Part shown: positions 1-12,972 of the stretch, in pieces
Layout of the letters: the number at the start of each line of letters is the position of its first letter
How positions within the stretch are numbered: the first letter of the stretch is position 1
NCBI GenBank assembly: GCA_021234155.1
Contig: JAJEKV010000014.1
Location: forward strand, 6,217,563-6,281,562
Source: Isoetes taiwanensis
Lineage: Eukaryota; Streptophyta; Lycopodiopsida; Isoetales; Isoetaceae
Length of the DNA stretch: 64,000 nt
Direction: 5' to 3'
Translations under genes and position numbers: made by a program
Notes under the pieces: generated by a model
What the model saw: the letters and a program-made list of their open reading frames with translations, nothing else
What the model was told of the DNA's origin: nothing
The model's database searches: none

Positions 1-2400
1 TTGAGTTCTGATGTGCCCTTTGGACTGTCGAATGCTCCAACTAGCGTTTATGCGCCTCATGAAGCGACATCTTGCTGAGACTTCTTGGATGAGTTTGCTA
101 TTGTCTTCTTAGGCGACGTCCTAATCTCTGACCAAGTCCCTTGAGGAGCATTTGTCAGCATCCTGAGAAGTGTTGGAGAAGTTGAGGCGTCATGGGTTGT
201 ATGGGAAGCTCTCCTAAGTGCCACTTTACCTTGGTAGAGTGGAGTATTTGGGGCGTATGGCTAACATCAGGGGGGCTCTCACGGATCATCTAAGATTGAG
301 AGCAGCAAGATTTGGAATTGTAGCTCAAAGGAATGGCAAAGTAAGAAGCTTTCCTAAGGTTTGTGGGAATATTACGAAGAGTTGGTAGGACTTTTCAAGT
401 ACAATCCCTACCGGCGGACTCATAGGCCAAGAAGATTAAAGTTGGACTAGCCATTTGGTTAGAAGAAAGGTCCAGCTTCACTTTTTGAGAGCTTAAAGGC
501 TATATGTGGCGCGGTGCTTGTACCCAGGGATCCGACTAAGACAAGTTGGTAACAGCAGTTACAACAGGGCATAACCATGGGGAAGCGTGCAGTACAGAAG
601 GGGAAGGTAAATTGCCCTAGGCTGAGAGAAGATGAGCGGCGCCCGACAGCTGCAACCCATGATGGGAGCTGCTAGCCATTGTAGAACAGCATTGAGGATA
701 TGGGAGGCATTATATACGCTAGGAAGGAAATTTTGGTTGGATCTTGCGATCGCGAGCCTTGATTATCTTTTCACCCGACCGCTCCCTCAACTTAAAGCGA
801 AAGGGAGGTTATAGTATGATTTTGATATTATATATAAGCACAAGTAAGCAATGTTATATGATGCCCTCTCCGGGGAGACCATTTCGGACAAGGGCGCTGT
901 TATGTCGCGATTTCCACTCTTTTCAGTGAGTTTGTACGCAAGAAGATTGAGGAGTCCTTGCCCTTATGAGATGTGGACTTCAAGGAGGTATGGGAAAGTC
1001 TTTCAAAGGAAGCGGAGCAGAGATAGGAAGCGGGGAAGCTAAGCATTATAAGAAGGAAGGCAACTGTTGTATCCTACAAGCATAAGTTGTGTGTGCGAAT
1101 CTATGAGAATTAAGGAAGTTAATTCTTCGCAGCCCACACACATGACCAATAGCGAGGAGCATCTTCAGCTTCATGAAAATTTCTTCAAGATTCAAATGCT
1201 TCGCCACGGCGAGGGGAATGAAGAAATGAGATAGTGCATATGACCGGGATTTTGCGTTATGTCAGTGAGACCAAAGCGAGCAACCGGATTCAGGTGCGCT
1301 CTTGACCATTAGGGTGCCAAATGCAAGTGGGAGGTCACTTAAGCATGATTTCATCACGGGTCTCCCTAGAACTCTTGAGGCAAGAGGGCGCGTGATGGTT
1401 GTATTAGAGATAGAGATTATCTAAGATGGCACATTTGGCCCTTACCAGAGATTCTGACACGCGTGGAATACTTGCCAGAGTTATTTGTAAAGGGAGATTT
1501 TAGGACTCCATGGCATGCCTCGGAGATAATATCGGTAGAGATTCAGTTTGGAGTGCCTTTTGGCGGGATCTCTTTAGCACCATTCAGGCCGAGAGCTCTC
1601 ATGAGCCACGGCATATCATCCCAAGCGGATGTAGCGAGACGGAAAAGACGGAACGGATCATTGAGGTAGCCCGAGTTATGTGTGGAACAAAGCGGTCCAA
1701 GTGGGATGAGTACATCCCACTTGGTGGAGTCGCCTAGCGATTACCCAGCGGGAGTCATCACCGGATCATCTCCTTTCGCTAGTAAATTACGGGTACGATT
1801 ACTTAACCGGATGGCACAATCACATGTCCAAGGTAGAAGTGTCCCCGGATGTTAGGGGATATCACGGCTAGTAGAAGAAGTAGGGGGTTACTTATTGGCA
1901 GCAAAAGTGTGAGGAAAGGTATGGCAGAGCAAGCCTGGGGCCAAGTAAGAGAGTTCAAGGTAGGCGATAGCGTTTGGTTGAAGATCAAGGTAAACAAGCC
2001 AAGGCTGCAGTTAGGGCTGCAAACTTGCCCCTGGGTGGGCTGGTCCGTTCAAGATTTTGGAAGAGTGGGCTCTCAAGCCTACAAGTTGGATCCTTCCGGC
2101 CCATCCTCCAAGGTTCACAAAGGTCTTCCACGTAAAGTTTATTAAAAAGACTTAATCCACAACCACTGAGGAGGTTTGGATACTCAACCTTGTTTGGAAA
2201 TGGCCGGAGCAAGTAGAAATGATGCACGAATTGCTTGATAAGTCATTCAAGAAGACTAGGAGGTCTCAGTTCCTCGATTATTTGGTTAAGTGGAAGCACT
2301 TACATGGAAGATCGACATAGGTATTGAAGCAAGACTTGGGAAAGCGTACGAGTTTATGAAAGGGATTTGATAGGCGAGTCGTCTCCGACTTGAGGTAAAC
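1..2400 (+). mobile_element. Degenerate Ty3/gypsy chromovirus pol (RT, RNase H, integrase, chromodomain)
   Basis: Plus-strand pol remnant, cut by the left window edge. Read across many frameshifts, it shows the RT stretch around CPFGLSNAP (about 20-50) and a corrupted DDILI region (about 100-130). RNase H matches RIWxxxYxLGRKFWLD (about 690-745) and the LFTRPLPQL stretch near 770-795. The integrase HHCC and core regions follow, with FITGLPRT near 1350 and a damaged ISDRDPKF region near 1510-1620. The C-terminal GDSVWLKIKV motif is at about 1960-1995, and a chromodomain-like FLDYLVKWKH is near 2270-2300. The order is that of a chromovirus, and the sequence resembles the better-preserved minus-strand element at 56.6-61.3 kb. 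No reading frame longer than about 100 codons survives, so it is dead. Family assignment is strong; exact ends are not. Confidence 0.85.
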
Positions 2401-3287
2401 CCGACTTGCAGTGGTTAGCTAGTATATTTGTTGGATGGCCTTAAGCACAGGCGCATGCATTCTAATGAATTACTAGGGTGCGTATTACTGAGAACAACAG
2501 ATCGTGTGAAATGATGGGATACGCCTTTAGGGCATTCTCTGAGCCACACGCGCAAGAGTCGCGCATGACCACTAGGGTCATGTGGTGAGAATGAGGCATG
2601 GTGGCAAGTGATGATGGGACATCGATCCGGACCGTCCTCTATGCTTACGATCACGAGAGTCGCACACTGGCTGGCGGAGGTCATGAGTGAAGGTTAAAGT
2701 GATCATCTTGGCGATGATGGGATGTCGTGGGAGGCGTTCCCTAAGCACAAACCACCAGGGGCATGATGCCTTTGGGGTGTGCTGCGATGGGGATGCGTGT
2801 ACGGAAATAGCACTTCGATCATAGGCAATGATGAGCATCTTAAATGATCCTAAACTCCAAATCCAGAAGGGTGCGTCTTGGGCAAGTATTAGGACAACCT
2901 TGGGCGATGGATTCGACTCCAAGGAGGTAGGGGTAGACCCTAGGCACAATTATTAATACAAGCCTAGCGTAATGTGCTCCTTTTTGCGGGCAAGTAGAAG
3001 GAGGACTTCAACTGAGGCGTTCACGAGGAAGATAGGGGAGCCATAATTTGATTTATGAACCCTAATAACTCTTATAATAGTATTTTGGTGTATAAGAAAT
3101 AAGCGGTCTTAAGGCTTCCTATAATTTTTGTATAGTACAAATATGACCTAAATTTTGTCTTTAACTAATAAAACATTTTGCTAAACTAAATTAAAGGTTA
3201 TGACATGTGTTGATGTTTTGCAGGCGCAAGGTAGGATGTCACCTTAAGCAATCTTTGAGGGAGCGGCCCCATTGTCTAAGGGGAGAA
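2401..3287 (+). other. 3' untranslated part of the decayed gypsy element, with polypurine tract
   Basis: No coding signal was seen after the chromodomain remnant. The stretch ends in a purine run AAGGGGAGAA (3278-3287) immediately before TGTGG. This is the normal polypurine tract/LTR junction, and the minus-strand element at 55.9 kb ends in the same way. I read the stretch as the element's 3' leader into the LTR. Confidence 0.5.
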
Positions 3288-4999
3288 TGTGGCCCGGTCG
3301 GAGAATCTCACGTCATAAATCATTATATTCCTGGATCCGATCACTATACAAGTCTATCTTCATAGCCTTATACCATAGGTTGTGGCACTAGGGGGGCATG
3401 GCTAAGTTATTCTCATAACAGCCAACCATAGGATAAGCCATTATCCGCGTGGCGCCTTAACCTGTTGGGGGCCGCATACACGGGACTCACTACGTTGGTA
3501 CTTGCGTATGGCATCTAGGTGACCTAACTTATATAGGCATGAACCTAACCTAGACCTCTTTCCAGCCCTAGCACCGAGAGACTCACCTACCGTTCCGGAA
3601 CCCCGTTTACGAACGCCGTTTCAACATGGCATAGTAGTCACGGCAATTAGAACTTCGTTCTTGGGTAGGGCGGCATCTCGTGGTGGAGACCATGGAGGCC
3701 TACGGATCTGGAGGAGAGCTTCAGGAGCAGGTATGTAGGATAGTAGTTGTGATGGCTCATGCGGAATTAGCATTCCGGTGTGCTATGCTCTTGTATCTAG
3801 AGTAGAGCCATCCTGGAGACCCATATTCAGCATCTTGAGACTAATCAAAGGAACTAACCGTCTAGTTAGTTGTACTGATTAGGTTAAGGTCATTCTTCTT
3901 CTCGATTATTCTCATGATGTGATGATTATGTGATGGTTGTCGTGTTTGCTCCTCTTGTATTGGGAAGGGTAAGACCTAGAACTTCACTGTAGTATGCTCC
4001 TAGGTAAGTCCCCTTAGTTCCTATTAGTTGCGGCCTGTGCATAGGGCCCACCAGGCTATTGAGGCTATGATGTGACTCAGCGCACCATATAGCGGGGCTA
4101 GAGGAAAGTGGAGGAGGATCCTGCTTAGAGTGGGGAGGCCGGGGATCATAGTGGGGCTAGGCTTGTAGTGCGGTCCTTAGGTGTGGGCGAGGCATGGGGT
4201 GAGACACCCTCACAGGGCAATGGTATTGCCACTGCCTCTCCGAGCTGCAGAGTGGTGGCTTGGCTCTCGTTTTGCAGAGTTGGTCGGGTACAGATGGGTA
4301 ATGTAAGCCCATTCCTTACCCAGGCACCTCTAGATCACAGGAAGGAGGTCACAGCCCTTCACTGCCTCCCTTCCGGACGAGGAGATGCAGCCTGGGTCTT
4401 GATGGGTGATGCCATGGGATTAGCGTATCCCAGGGAAGGGGCTAGAGTCTTTGTCTCGAGCTGATCTAGCCATTTACAAAATATGCAGGGAGAGGCGGAT
4501 GGTGGTGCTTCTAGCGGCTGTTCTATACTGACCCCCTCGCCATTTACCCATGACTCGGTCTGCTCTATCTTGAAAAATTCTTGTTGGTCATCCTCCTTAC
4601 GAGTCTAGGCGGGGTAGGAGCTGTAAACATGGTGGCGTTATCATCTTTGCCTTGGTTTGTGTGTGATACTACCCTTGAGGTAGTATTTGTATATGTTGAT
4701 GTACTAGTTACGATGTGTTATAAACTTAAAACATTGCCAAGGCCCATAGGGAAGGCATGAGAACACCTTCGTGTTCCCTTCGCACTAAGGAGTCACTCGA
4801 GTGCGGGGTGAGCCGAAGAACCCATCGCGATTGTTGAGGATGATGGGGGATTTCTGTAAGGTATGACGGGCGTCGTTTAGCCCGAGGCGTCTGGCTCCAA
4901 CCACTATATGTGCTATTTAAAACCAGGGGTTCAATAATATTAAAATTATAAAACATGTGTGTAGGCGGAGAGGGGTTTTCAAACTTTCTCCGCGTCACA
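3288..4999 (+). repeat. Probable 3' LTR of the first gypsy element
   Basis: It begins TGTGGCCCGG directly after the polypurine tract and ends near TCCGCGTCACA, giving roughly inverted ends (TGTG...CACA). A TATA-like CTTATATAGG lies at 3528-3537, about 240 bp in. The clearer LTR at 54.3-55.9 kb has its TATA about 200 bp in and a similar total length (1.58 kb against about 1.71 kb). No second copy lies in the window because the element's 5' end is off the left edge, so the ends rest on motif and analogy only. Confidence 0.5.
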
Positions 5000-5001
5000 C
5001 A

Positions 5002-7379
5002 TTATACATCTGCGATATCTCTTACATTTTAGGCGTCGAGAAACGCATGTATTTTCACAATTGGTGGTGGTTTCTTACCAAGGCTCGGCCTTAGAAATCG
5101 TTTGAGGGATGGGAATCACGGTCAATGAAACAGCCAAGAAAAGCATAAGGATTTAATGTCCCCGGGATGCTTAATGGCTGTTTTATTCCTTCTTAATCGT
5201 CTTTTTCTTGTATTAGGCTCTTGCTGCGGCCCCATTGCAACCAATAGGTGAATGATCCTCTCAAATAGGAGTGGAAAGGTAGGGGCGTTCTCTTGGTACC
5301 TCACATGCTTGGTTTTCACATTACTTGGGGCAGTGAGGCTATGATAAGCATGTAAGTTCATTGCCTAACAATTCGTTGAGATACTTGACTAGAATGGGCT
5401 AATTTTATTGAAATGGATTTAGATATCTTCCTCAATCATCAGCATGCGGGTATTAGTGTAGTGGGCTTTGTACGTGATGCACACGTAAGTATGCACATAT
5501 ATTAGCATAAAATATGTAGGGTTAATTTTGCTAATGTATGGAAGATTTTTGAAGTCGCATTAGGCTAAATAATGTAACCATTCGATTGGTCAGAAATCCT
5601 TTTGTGAAAATAGGGAACCTTTCTAGACTTGACAGCTTCGATTTGTATGACAACTTGCTTTCCGACCTGAAATACCTGTAAATAAATATCATGTCCTTGT
5701 GCCTTTGAATGATTTTATCTGCATGAACATGTTACATGAACATGAGTATATCAACCTCAATGATGTTCCTTATTCTAGGGGACTGAACAGGACAAATTTC
5801 AAAGGGTAAAAGCCTTGCTACAGGCCTGAAACAACTTGTTGTTGATGGTATATACCACGACTCCAATATTCAGGTTTGTTCTCATCATTCTTATCAATGC
5901 TTCAATCATTGTTAAAGAGAAAAGAAGGGGCATGTGTTTGATTTAGGGAAAATTGGTTGTCAAAGGATTTATAGCTAGGCATTTTTAGCAATAATGTTTT
6001 GCTAAGAAACAGTACTATATATTTATTCTCCAAGATCCGGCTTTTAAAAAAAAGGGTGCTTTTATGTACTTCTAGAACTACTACAGAGCAATATGGAACA
6101 AGAGTGCCAAATGCTGCCTCATTGGCATCTCCTTAATACCCAAGAAATAAATTGCATGCTGCAGGTACATGCTAGCGAGTTAAAAAGTAAAACCATTATG
6201 ATCCCGAGGATTAAAACCTGGCCCTCCGCGGGTTTTAGAGGAAAAACCCTAACAATAGCATCACTAGCTTGCTAGTGTCCAAGAATTATAACATAGTACA
6301 ATATGCTATACCCTCATGCTCTGACCTTGTCGAATTAGAAAATACAATGAATAATGAAATACAAAACTCCAATGTCCACAAAGCCTTCTCTGTTAGTCTT
6401 CAACAAGTGACTAGAGTACAACACACTCAACCAAAATGCCAAATCATTTCTACATGCTACTTTAGGCACCGTCGCAAAATACAACAAAGAGAACAAAAAT
6501 CCATTAGAGGTCATCCGAGGCGAGGGGCCTCCAGCGACATGAGGGGCCTCCAACGGGGCCGCGAGGGCCTCAACCAAAACAAATGACATCAACCCAAGTA
6601 TGAAGCAGTAAATAAGGGTGGGTGGGTGGGGGCCAAACCTAAGGCAGAAGATGCTAAGGTAATGAGGCTGATGAAGAACAAAAGGAACTTGAAATGAGAT
6701 AAAGCGGAAGCATAAGGAAAAAGGCAAAATAGCAGCTGGCAGACTACCTCTAAGTAGTTATAGAACTCCATTTACCTTCTAATCACATAAGCGAAGGTAA
6801 ATACCATTTATCTACGAATTATTGTCGGTTTATGCGGTCTCTTTATAGATTTTGCATGCTAAAGGATCTTTGCCATGAGATAGCATTTTAATGTAATATT
6901 TATTTTGATGCTTAGATGTGGGTACGCTTGTAGTTAGGTTACTGGTATTACTTGCTTTAATTTATGATCTTAAAATTAACATGAAGCATTAAGTTGATAG
7001 GGCGTATAAACTTGAGAACTAGGGATGGTATGGTGTTGTACCATTACATGAACTAATGGAATAGATCAAACTCATATATATGATGATAAAGATTATCTAT
7101 CTTTGCTCTGTTTCTGATTTTTTGCCATGCTATCACGGAACTGATGCATCGATCAGTATCTATCATAAAATTTTATTACTGTCATATATCAAGCTTTCGA
7201 CAGTTCAAGCGATCTAGGTATTATTATCAAACCCGATTAAAATTATGGAAAGCTGTGATCAATAGTTAAAGTATTCGCGATACTGAACCTGCTTTGTGTG
7301 AAGGCCACAGAACACTGATGCCTCTGCCGGGCGTCAAGTTTATATAGAATGCGGCGGCATTTTGCGATCAACGGTGATC
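5002..7379. other. No gene recognised
   Basis: Short frames only, with no domain or splice-consistent exon that I can support. A 46-bp hairpin motif shared with LINE 3' regions lies at 6207-6252 (listed separately). A G-rich run of GGGTGGGTGGG type is near 6615-6630. The rest is AT-rich and unassigned. Confidence 0.4.
6207..6252 (-). repeat. LINE-3'-type hairpin motif, copy 1
   Basis: The block contains GGTTTTAGAGGAAAAACCC, whose arms GGTTTT and AAAACC can pair around a short loop. It is preceded by GGATTAAAA. The same block occurs at 12069-12113 and inside the 3' regions of both LINE copies (13887-13932 and 28685-28733). It may mark a decayed LINE 3' end here, but no coding remnant was recognised nearby. 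Confidence 0.5.
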
Positions 7380-7475
7380 ATGATTGTTTGATAATTGGCT
7401 GGACAATGGGGTCACTGCCTTGCATATGGGAACAACTTCAGTTGAAGTAGTCCACTATGGGGAAACCATCATATA
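7380..7475 (-). mobile_element. LINE reverse-transcriptase fragment
   Basis: The stretch reading ...TTGGCTGGACAATGGGGTCA... followed by ACTGCCTTGCATATGGG resembles 15612-15680 in the larger LINE. There the minus strand encodes the RT region just before the NYR motif. About 90 bases align by eye with scattered changes. The next 400 bp to the right carry no recognisable LINE sequence. Confidence 0.5.
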
Positions 7476-7997
7476 AGCGCCCTATTAGACATAATTCAAC
7501 AACAGTACTATGGAGGAGTCACCTTACTTGAGCAACTCTGCTGCGTGCACCTGTCGAGGTAGTACTTTCCATTGGCTAGATCTTTGCTTATTTTGGTCTA
7601 TATATACCTCTGTGATTTCCATTATTTGAAGCGTCTTTGGCAAGAGGAGCACCATCGCCTCTGCTTCCTAAGGATCATAAAAGAACAGCTGCAGAGTATT
7701 GTCCCTTGTTAGGACATGATGTTCCACCTTGGCATCTTGCAGCTTTACGAGCACCCTTAGCCTAGAAAGATCACAGGATGATGGTCCAAGAGGAAGAACA
7801 TTTCTGGCGATGGACGCGATGGCACTGGCCTTCTGTATACAGGAAGCTGATATTGTTTGACGCATGTGGGCATAAGCGAGAGTCTATGACTTGTGAGCCG
7901 GTTTGTGCTCCTTACCCCGCATTATTTTCACTACATATATAATCACGAGTTTTGAATTTTCATTGTTTTTGTCCCTTTCCAATTTTACAGCAACACA

Positions 7998-8453
7998 CAA
8001 CACAACACACAACTATTAATATTATTAACACAAACCATTGGGTCCAACACATTTTAAATTAAAATCCCCCTTAAACCCCCTTTGGTTTTGGTGCATATTC
8101 ACACGCAGGGGGTGACTCTAGAACTAGCAGAGAACATTTGGATAGGCATATTCACCCCTTATTCCTTAATCTACACACATTACACAAAGTTCCTCGTTTG
8201 TGGGGTATGGATGTACAAAATTTGTTATCTTGTATAACAAGATTTATAAATTATAAGATTCGGACAATATACTATATGGTGTTGATTTTTTATCGTGCAA
8301 AACATAATTATAAGGGCTCTATTTGCCTATCACTAGTGTAGGAATATGCACCCAAACCAAAGGGGTTTAAAGGGGATTTTAATTTAAATGTGTTGGATTC
8401 AATGGTTTTTGTCAAATTAATAATAGTAATAGTAGTTGTGTGTTGGTTGTTAT
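7998..8453. mobile_element. MITE-like foldback element with about 105-bp terminal inverted repeats
   Basis: The left arm (about 7998-8104: ACACACAACTATTAAT onward, through ATTTTAAATTAAAATCCCC, to GGTGCATATTC) is the reverse complement of the right arm (about 8341-8453: GAATATGCACCCAAACC to TAGTTGTGTGTTGGTTG). The arms differ by scattered substitutions and small indels. The central loop, about 235 bp, has no credible coding content. A non-autonomous DNA transposon is the simplest reading. Target-site duplications could not be fixed because the outer ends are low-complexity AC repeats. Confidence 0.75.
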
Positions 8454-9217
8454 CTTTGAAAAAAATTTAGGCCTTGAGGACACTGAAGTAAATACCTAGA
8501 GCTCTAACTTTTAAAAGAAACACAATTTATGAAGATATATGAGAGACTCCATTCAAACTGCCAAGAGTGTTTAGAGAACAATATTGTCTAGGATAACACA
8601 AACAATAATGGTTTGATCAAATGTTAGAGGCACTTTCTCATGTCAAGTGATGGACTTTGCATGCATTGCAAGTGCACTTTGAAAGCGATGTCCCTACGAA
8701 AAACAAAGTGCAATTATTTCACATGAGAACAAGCCACCTATATGTAATGATAATCAGTTTGTAGACTTTTGATGATAATAGCCGTTGTATTTCTAAGCCA
8801 AGTGAAAGGAAATTTTAATTATAGTTTGTGGCCTTTGGAGAGGTTCTGCTTTGAGAAAGGGAAAGCACTACGATATTTTAAGGAATGGAAGCATGCGGAT
8901 CCTGTTGGACAACCACCGTACTTTGGAATAACAATTGAAGTCCTTTTTGTAGCAATCCGATGGCACATTGGGGCAAATCGATCTAGCTCCAGCGGGCTAG
9001 ATCATCTCCTATATGATTGCCTTGTGGCAACTCCGGGCTAGGAAAGCTTAATGCCCCAAGAGTCTTCAGCGGTATCTCGTTTGAAACCGACTCATCTTCG
9101 GATCCTGTCTGCCCATTAGTCAACAAATTTGTCCGCGTCGTTAGCGAGGTAAATGGGAACATAATAAAAGCAATATACATCATGGTTGAAATACTTGTAA
9201 TAAGCTAATCCCTACCT

Positions 9218-9870
9218 TTGTAATGAACTTTTGTAATTGACTTGAGGCATATTTTTCCGGTCATCTTGCACATAGGGATGCCAATATTCCTTAGGCTGCG
9301 GCATTCAAGTGTAAAGATGTACTCATGAGATCCAGCAGGCGTTTTCACGGTTCAAAACAACTTGAGAATCATTTTTGACATGGAATCACGAGACAATTGA
9401 AAAAGAAACCCACTGCCAAATGCGGATCAAATATTCAATATAGAGTACATCTGCGTGACTCATTGGAAATGGGTTGGACAAAAGCGGAGTTCAAGAGATA
9501 GGTGTACTTACCTTCGAGCATTTTGCTGCGTGAAGAACAATCGAACATCTCTTTGCATGGACTCATGGCGGAGCGAGAAATCATCTTCCAGCTCTTAGGA
9601 GCTGCTTGTATTTACTTATTTATGGTTTCATTACTGACTATAAAGGCGGGGCACAAGCCCATGAAGTATGGCTGCAACCACCAAAGCGTCATTATGCTCC
9701 GGAAAGAATCATGTATGGATTTCCCGAGGACCGGAGATCTTTGCCCATTGTAATCCATAAAACTTTGTAATTGACTTGAGGCATGTTTTCCAGTATATCT
9801 TGCACATAGAGATTACCTTGATAGTCCTTAGAGGCTGCGGCATTAAAGTGTAAGATATGCTTGAAAAATA
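9218..9870. repeat. Direct repeat, two copies about 530 bp apart
   Basis: The blocks at 9218-9343 and 9748-9870 share TTTGTAATTGACTTGAGGCA, then TCTTGCACATAG and GGCTGCGGCATT, with scattered differences. Each is followed about 170 bp or less later by a short related block near ACxTACCTTC and GAAGAACAA. This suggests a tandemly duplicated unit of about 530 bp, perhaps old exon/intron material. Function unknown. Confidence 0.55.
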
Positions 9871-12068
9871 TAGAGCGAGATGCATTCAAATAATAATATA
9901 CAAATTATTTTGAGCGAAGCAAAGACATACCTCACATTGGTGGGCATCTTAGGAGAAGAACAACAAGCTAGCGATTCGTGTCCTTGTGAAACTATAGCGA
10001 GATACTATCAAGATCTCCATATATGGATGCTGAAGGTGCTTGACCTACGACGAAAGATATGTCCCCATTAAAATCACGAGAGGGGCTCATTCCAAAACAA
10101 TAGGCTGTCTGCGAATTTTGTGGAGATGAAGGAAGCGGCTTACTTTGAAACCCGGCTATGGCGGAAAGAAAACCCCGGTATAAGCGGATTCTAAAGCAGA
10201 TTCTCGGCGGTGTTCCTTGTAACAGCACTCTTTCCACCATAGCAGAGCTATGAAGGCGTTTTCTCATGGCGGTGAGTTGAAAGAGCGTAAGGAAATCATG
10301 ACTCACGGCTCTTTGTGCGAGGGGTGAAGGATCCATACGGATATAGGATGATAGAGAGTCACGGCGTCGAAGGTAAACCAGGCATAGATTAGAGCGCAGA
10401 AAAGCGGGATTAGGCCATTTTGCGGCAAAGCTTGAGAAAAAGTGAGTCGCGAGGATGAGACAAGTATGTATAGCGAATCCGGCTATAGAACAAGCCATGG
10501 CAACAATCCGGGATAAGTCTTTACTTAGGATTCCTTGATATCTAAAATCCTTGATAACCCTAAAATAAATTGGGAGGATATTTTGCATGCTTAGATGCAT
10601 CCAAACTTCCAAAAAAAAGCCTCCACCACAAGATTTGGCCCTTTTCTAAAATCAGCGGCTAACAAATCACGTGCACTCTAGAAATACTATTTAGTACACA
10701 CAGGCGAATCACGGCCACCCAAAATCATATGAAACCTTAAGAAAGCGATTATAAAAAGCAGGAAAAAAAACCCTGTTATAATGCTAGATATTCTAATAAG
10801 CGTATTTACGCCGCGTTTTATTTTCTCCTCCGCGAGAACTTCGATGCTGGTAGCCAGGTGATGGCGAGGGACCCGGAGACCAGGGCAATTTATGATGGAT
10901 CTCAGTAGGACCTAAAAAGGTGTAGCAATAAGCGAACTAGGCATGGAGCAGTGGAATATGAAATATATCCTTTATGCTGGCCATATCCAGAATGTGAAGG
11001 GAAAAACAAAGGCCAGAAATACAAAGCATGCCAAGATCTGAGCTTAATTCTAAATTCGTCGTTAAATTTGTTTGAGATGCATAGGAACTTTGCAGCCACA
11101 ATAAAATTTATCAAATCGGATACTCTTGCTTGAACATCTTTTTTTCAAATACCATAACGGTCAGACATACAATGGGCTCTGGGACCTTGGTTAAGCACCA
11201 GGTTTTCTTGGGTTTTATCGGGATTGTTTGGCTATAATATAGATAGGCTCTTCCCTCTTTGCTTCACATGTATTTTTTTTCTCTGTGAATGGCCATTCCA
11301 GTATTGCAAGATTCGACACTGAAGTCGAACGGTTTCTACCAATCTGGTGAGGTTACAAGACTTACCCTTTTGCTAATATTTTTTCCCACTAGGCATTCTC
11401 CCTGTTATACGATTATGTTCATAAGCATGGCTGTAAAGCTCAAGGATTATGTTCAAATGGATGGCTGTAAAGCTTGAAACCAAGTTCCCCTTCTAGCTAG
11501 TAAAACTGCATAATAGAACTTAGCTTTCTTATCGTTATTCAATTGCTTTACAATTTTAATTAATAGAACAAGTTCTTTAGAATATCACTAGAAACTTTAT
11601 GATCATTATTCAAGTCCTCTTTGTTTTTGTTAGAAGATTAGGAGCGTTGTGGTAGAATTGTGAGGTGAGATGGATTAATTACTTGGTAGGTAAAGAGGCC
11701 AATTCTCATCTCCATGAACAACCAAATCATTTGTTATTTGCAAAATTTTGTTTATGGAAGCGGGTACAAGGAAGCAATCTTTGCATGCATGCAATGATCA
11801 AATCAAAATCTTGAGCTGGATAACCAAATACAAAATAGAAATTCTTGCAGCTGCGGCTTCGCGTAGAAAACAACAACATCAGATAGATAGGCTTTTCATT
11901 CATCTCAGTGATTCTTTTCTACACAATGGTATGGTGGGTATTTTGCACATCGCGAGGCTACCCAAAAATGAAAAACATAGGGAATATCGGTTATAACACT
12001 GGACCCCAAATAAAATTGTGTCTTCTGAGATGTTGGCTAGTGTACTGTAGAAGGCTTATCAGCCCAGG

Positions 12069-12113
12069 GATTAAAAGACCACCCCGCTTCGGGTTTTAGA
12101 GGAAAAACCCTAA
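12069..12113 (-). repeat. LINE-3'-type hairpin motif, copy 2
   Basis: Contains GGGATTAAAA followed by GGGTTTTAGAGGAAAAACCC, the block also found at 6207-6252, 13887-13932 and 28685-28733. No LINE coding sequence is recognisable beside it. Confidence 0.5.
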
Positions 12114-12400
12114 GCGATAAAATCTCGGCAGCGGGAGGCTTGAACAACTATGAGGGTTACTAAGCGTTCCCACAAAAACCCGCAGCTTCGACGGAGAATC
12201 TCACGTCGCGCATCACCCCACTGGACACCATGCATCATCAACGGAAAAAACCAATAGCAAAAAAAATCTACGGCGAGGGCTTGTCACGCGTGCCCGCACG
12301 ATACTTGGCATTTACACCGAAGCGAGGGCTGGTCACATGCGTGCTTGCCTTTGACAATTATCAAATATGAACATATAAATAACAATTTTAGAGGGGTGGG

Positions 12401-12972
12401 AGCCATGAATCTTCGAGAGATGGCGTCGATGAAGCGTCGATGAAGAACTGCGCAATAAATAACTAATCCCAGCATTGAATGGCCTAAAATGCATGCGATG
12501 CATGCATGCGGCGCATCACGATGCGGCATGCATGCATGCATCTTTCGTCTTGTGCAGAATTTACGATCCGCTCACAGCGAATCGATGACATTCTTACCGC
12601 TGCGGCCTTCGCATGAAAACAACAACATCCGAATGCGAAGAGAACTTCAAAAACTAAATCCGGGAAAAGTTGAAGATTGTCCTATGCAGGACAAAGGGCA
12701 AAGATAGAAGAGGTTAGAAAGGATATGAATGGTCCAAGAAAGAGAAGAAGCCCCTCCTCAGCATGAGATCAAAGAATAGAAGCCATGAATCTTTGTAGCA
12801 GAGATGAGAAAGCGTCGATGAAGCGTCGATGAAGAACTCTGCAATAAATAGCGATCTCCCCAGCACGATGAGCGGCACAAAATGCATCGCGATGCATGCA
12901 TCGACGCATACAATGTCATGCATGTTAAGTCTTATCACAAGAATTTCGATCCATTTCTGTAGTCGATGACAT
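12401..12972. repeat. Direct repeat rich in GCATGC/CATGCATG palindromes
   Basis: Copies at 12401-12592 and 12781-12972 both start AGCCATGAATCTT. Both contain GCGTCGATGAAGCGTCGATG, a run of ATGCATGCATG-type palindromes, and an end CGATGACATT. The period is 380 bp. CATGCA (RY-like) motifs cluster in both copies. No coding function is evident. Confidence 0.6.

Noticed and set aside
9992-10612. 206-codon minus-strand open frame
   Set aside because: No domain, unusual composition and no splice or promoter context; probably chance in a GC-richer repeat.
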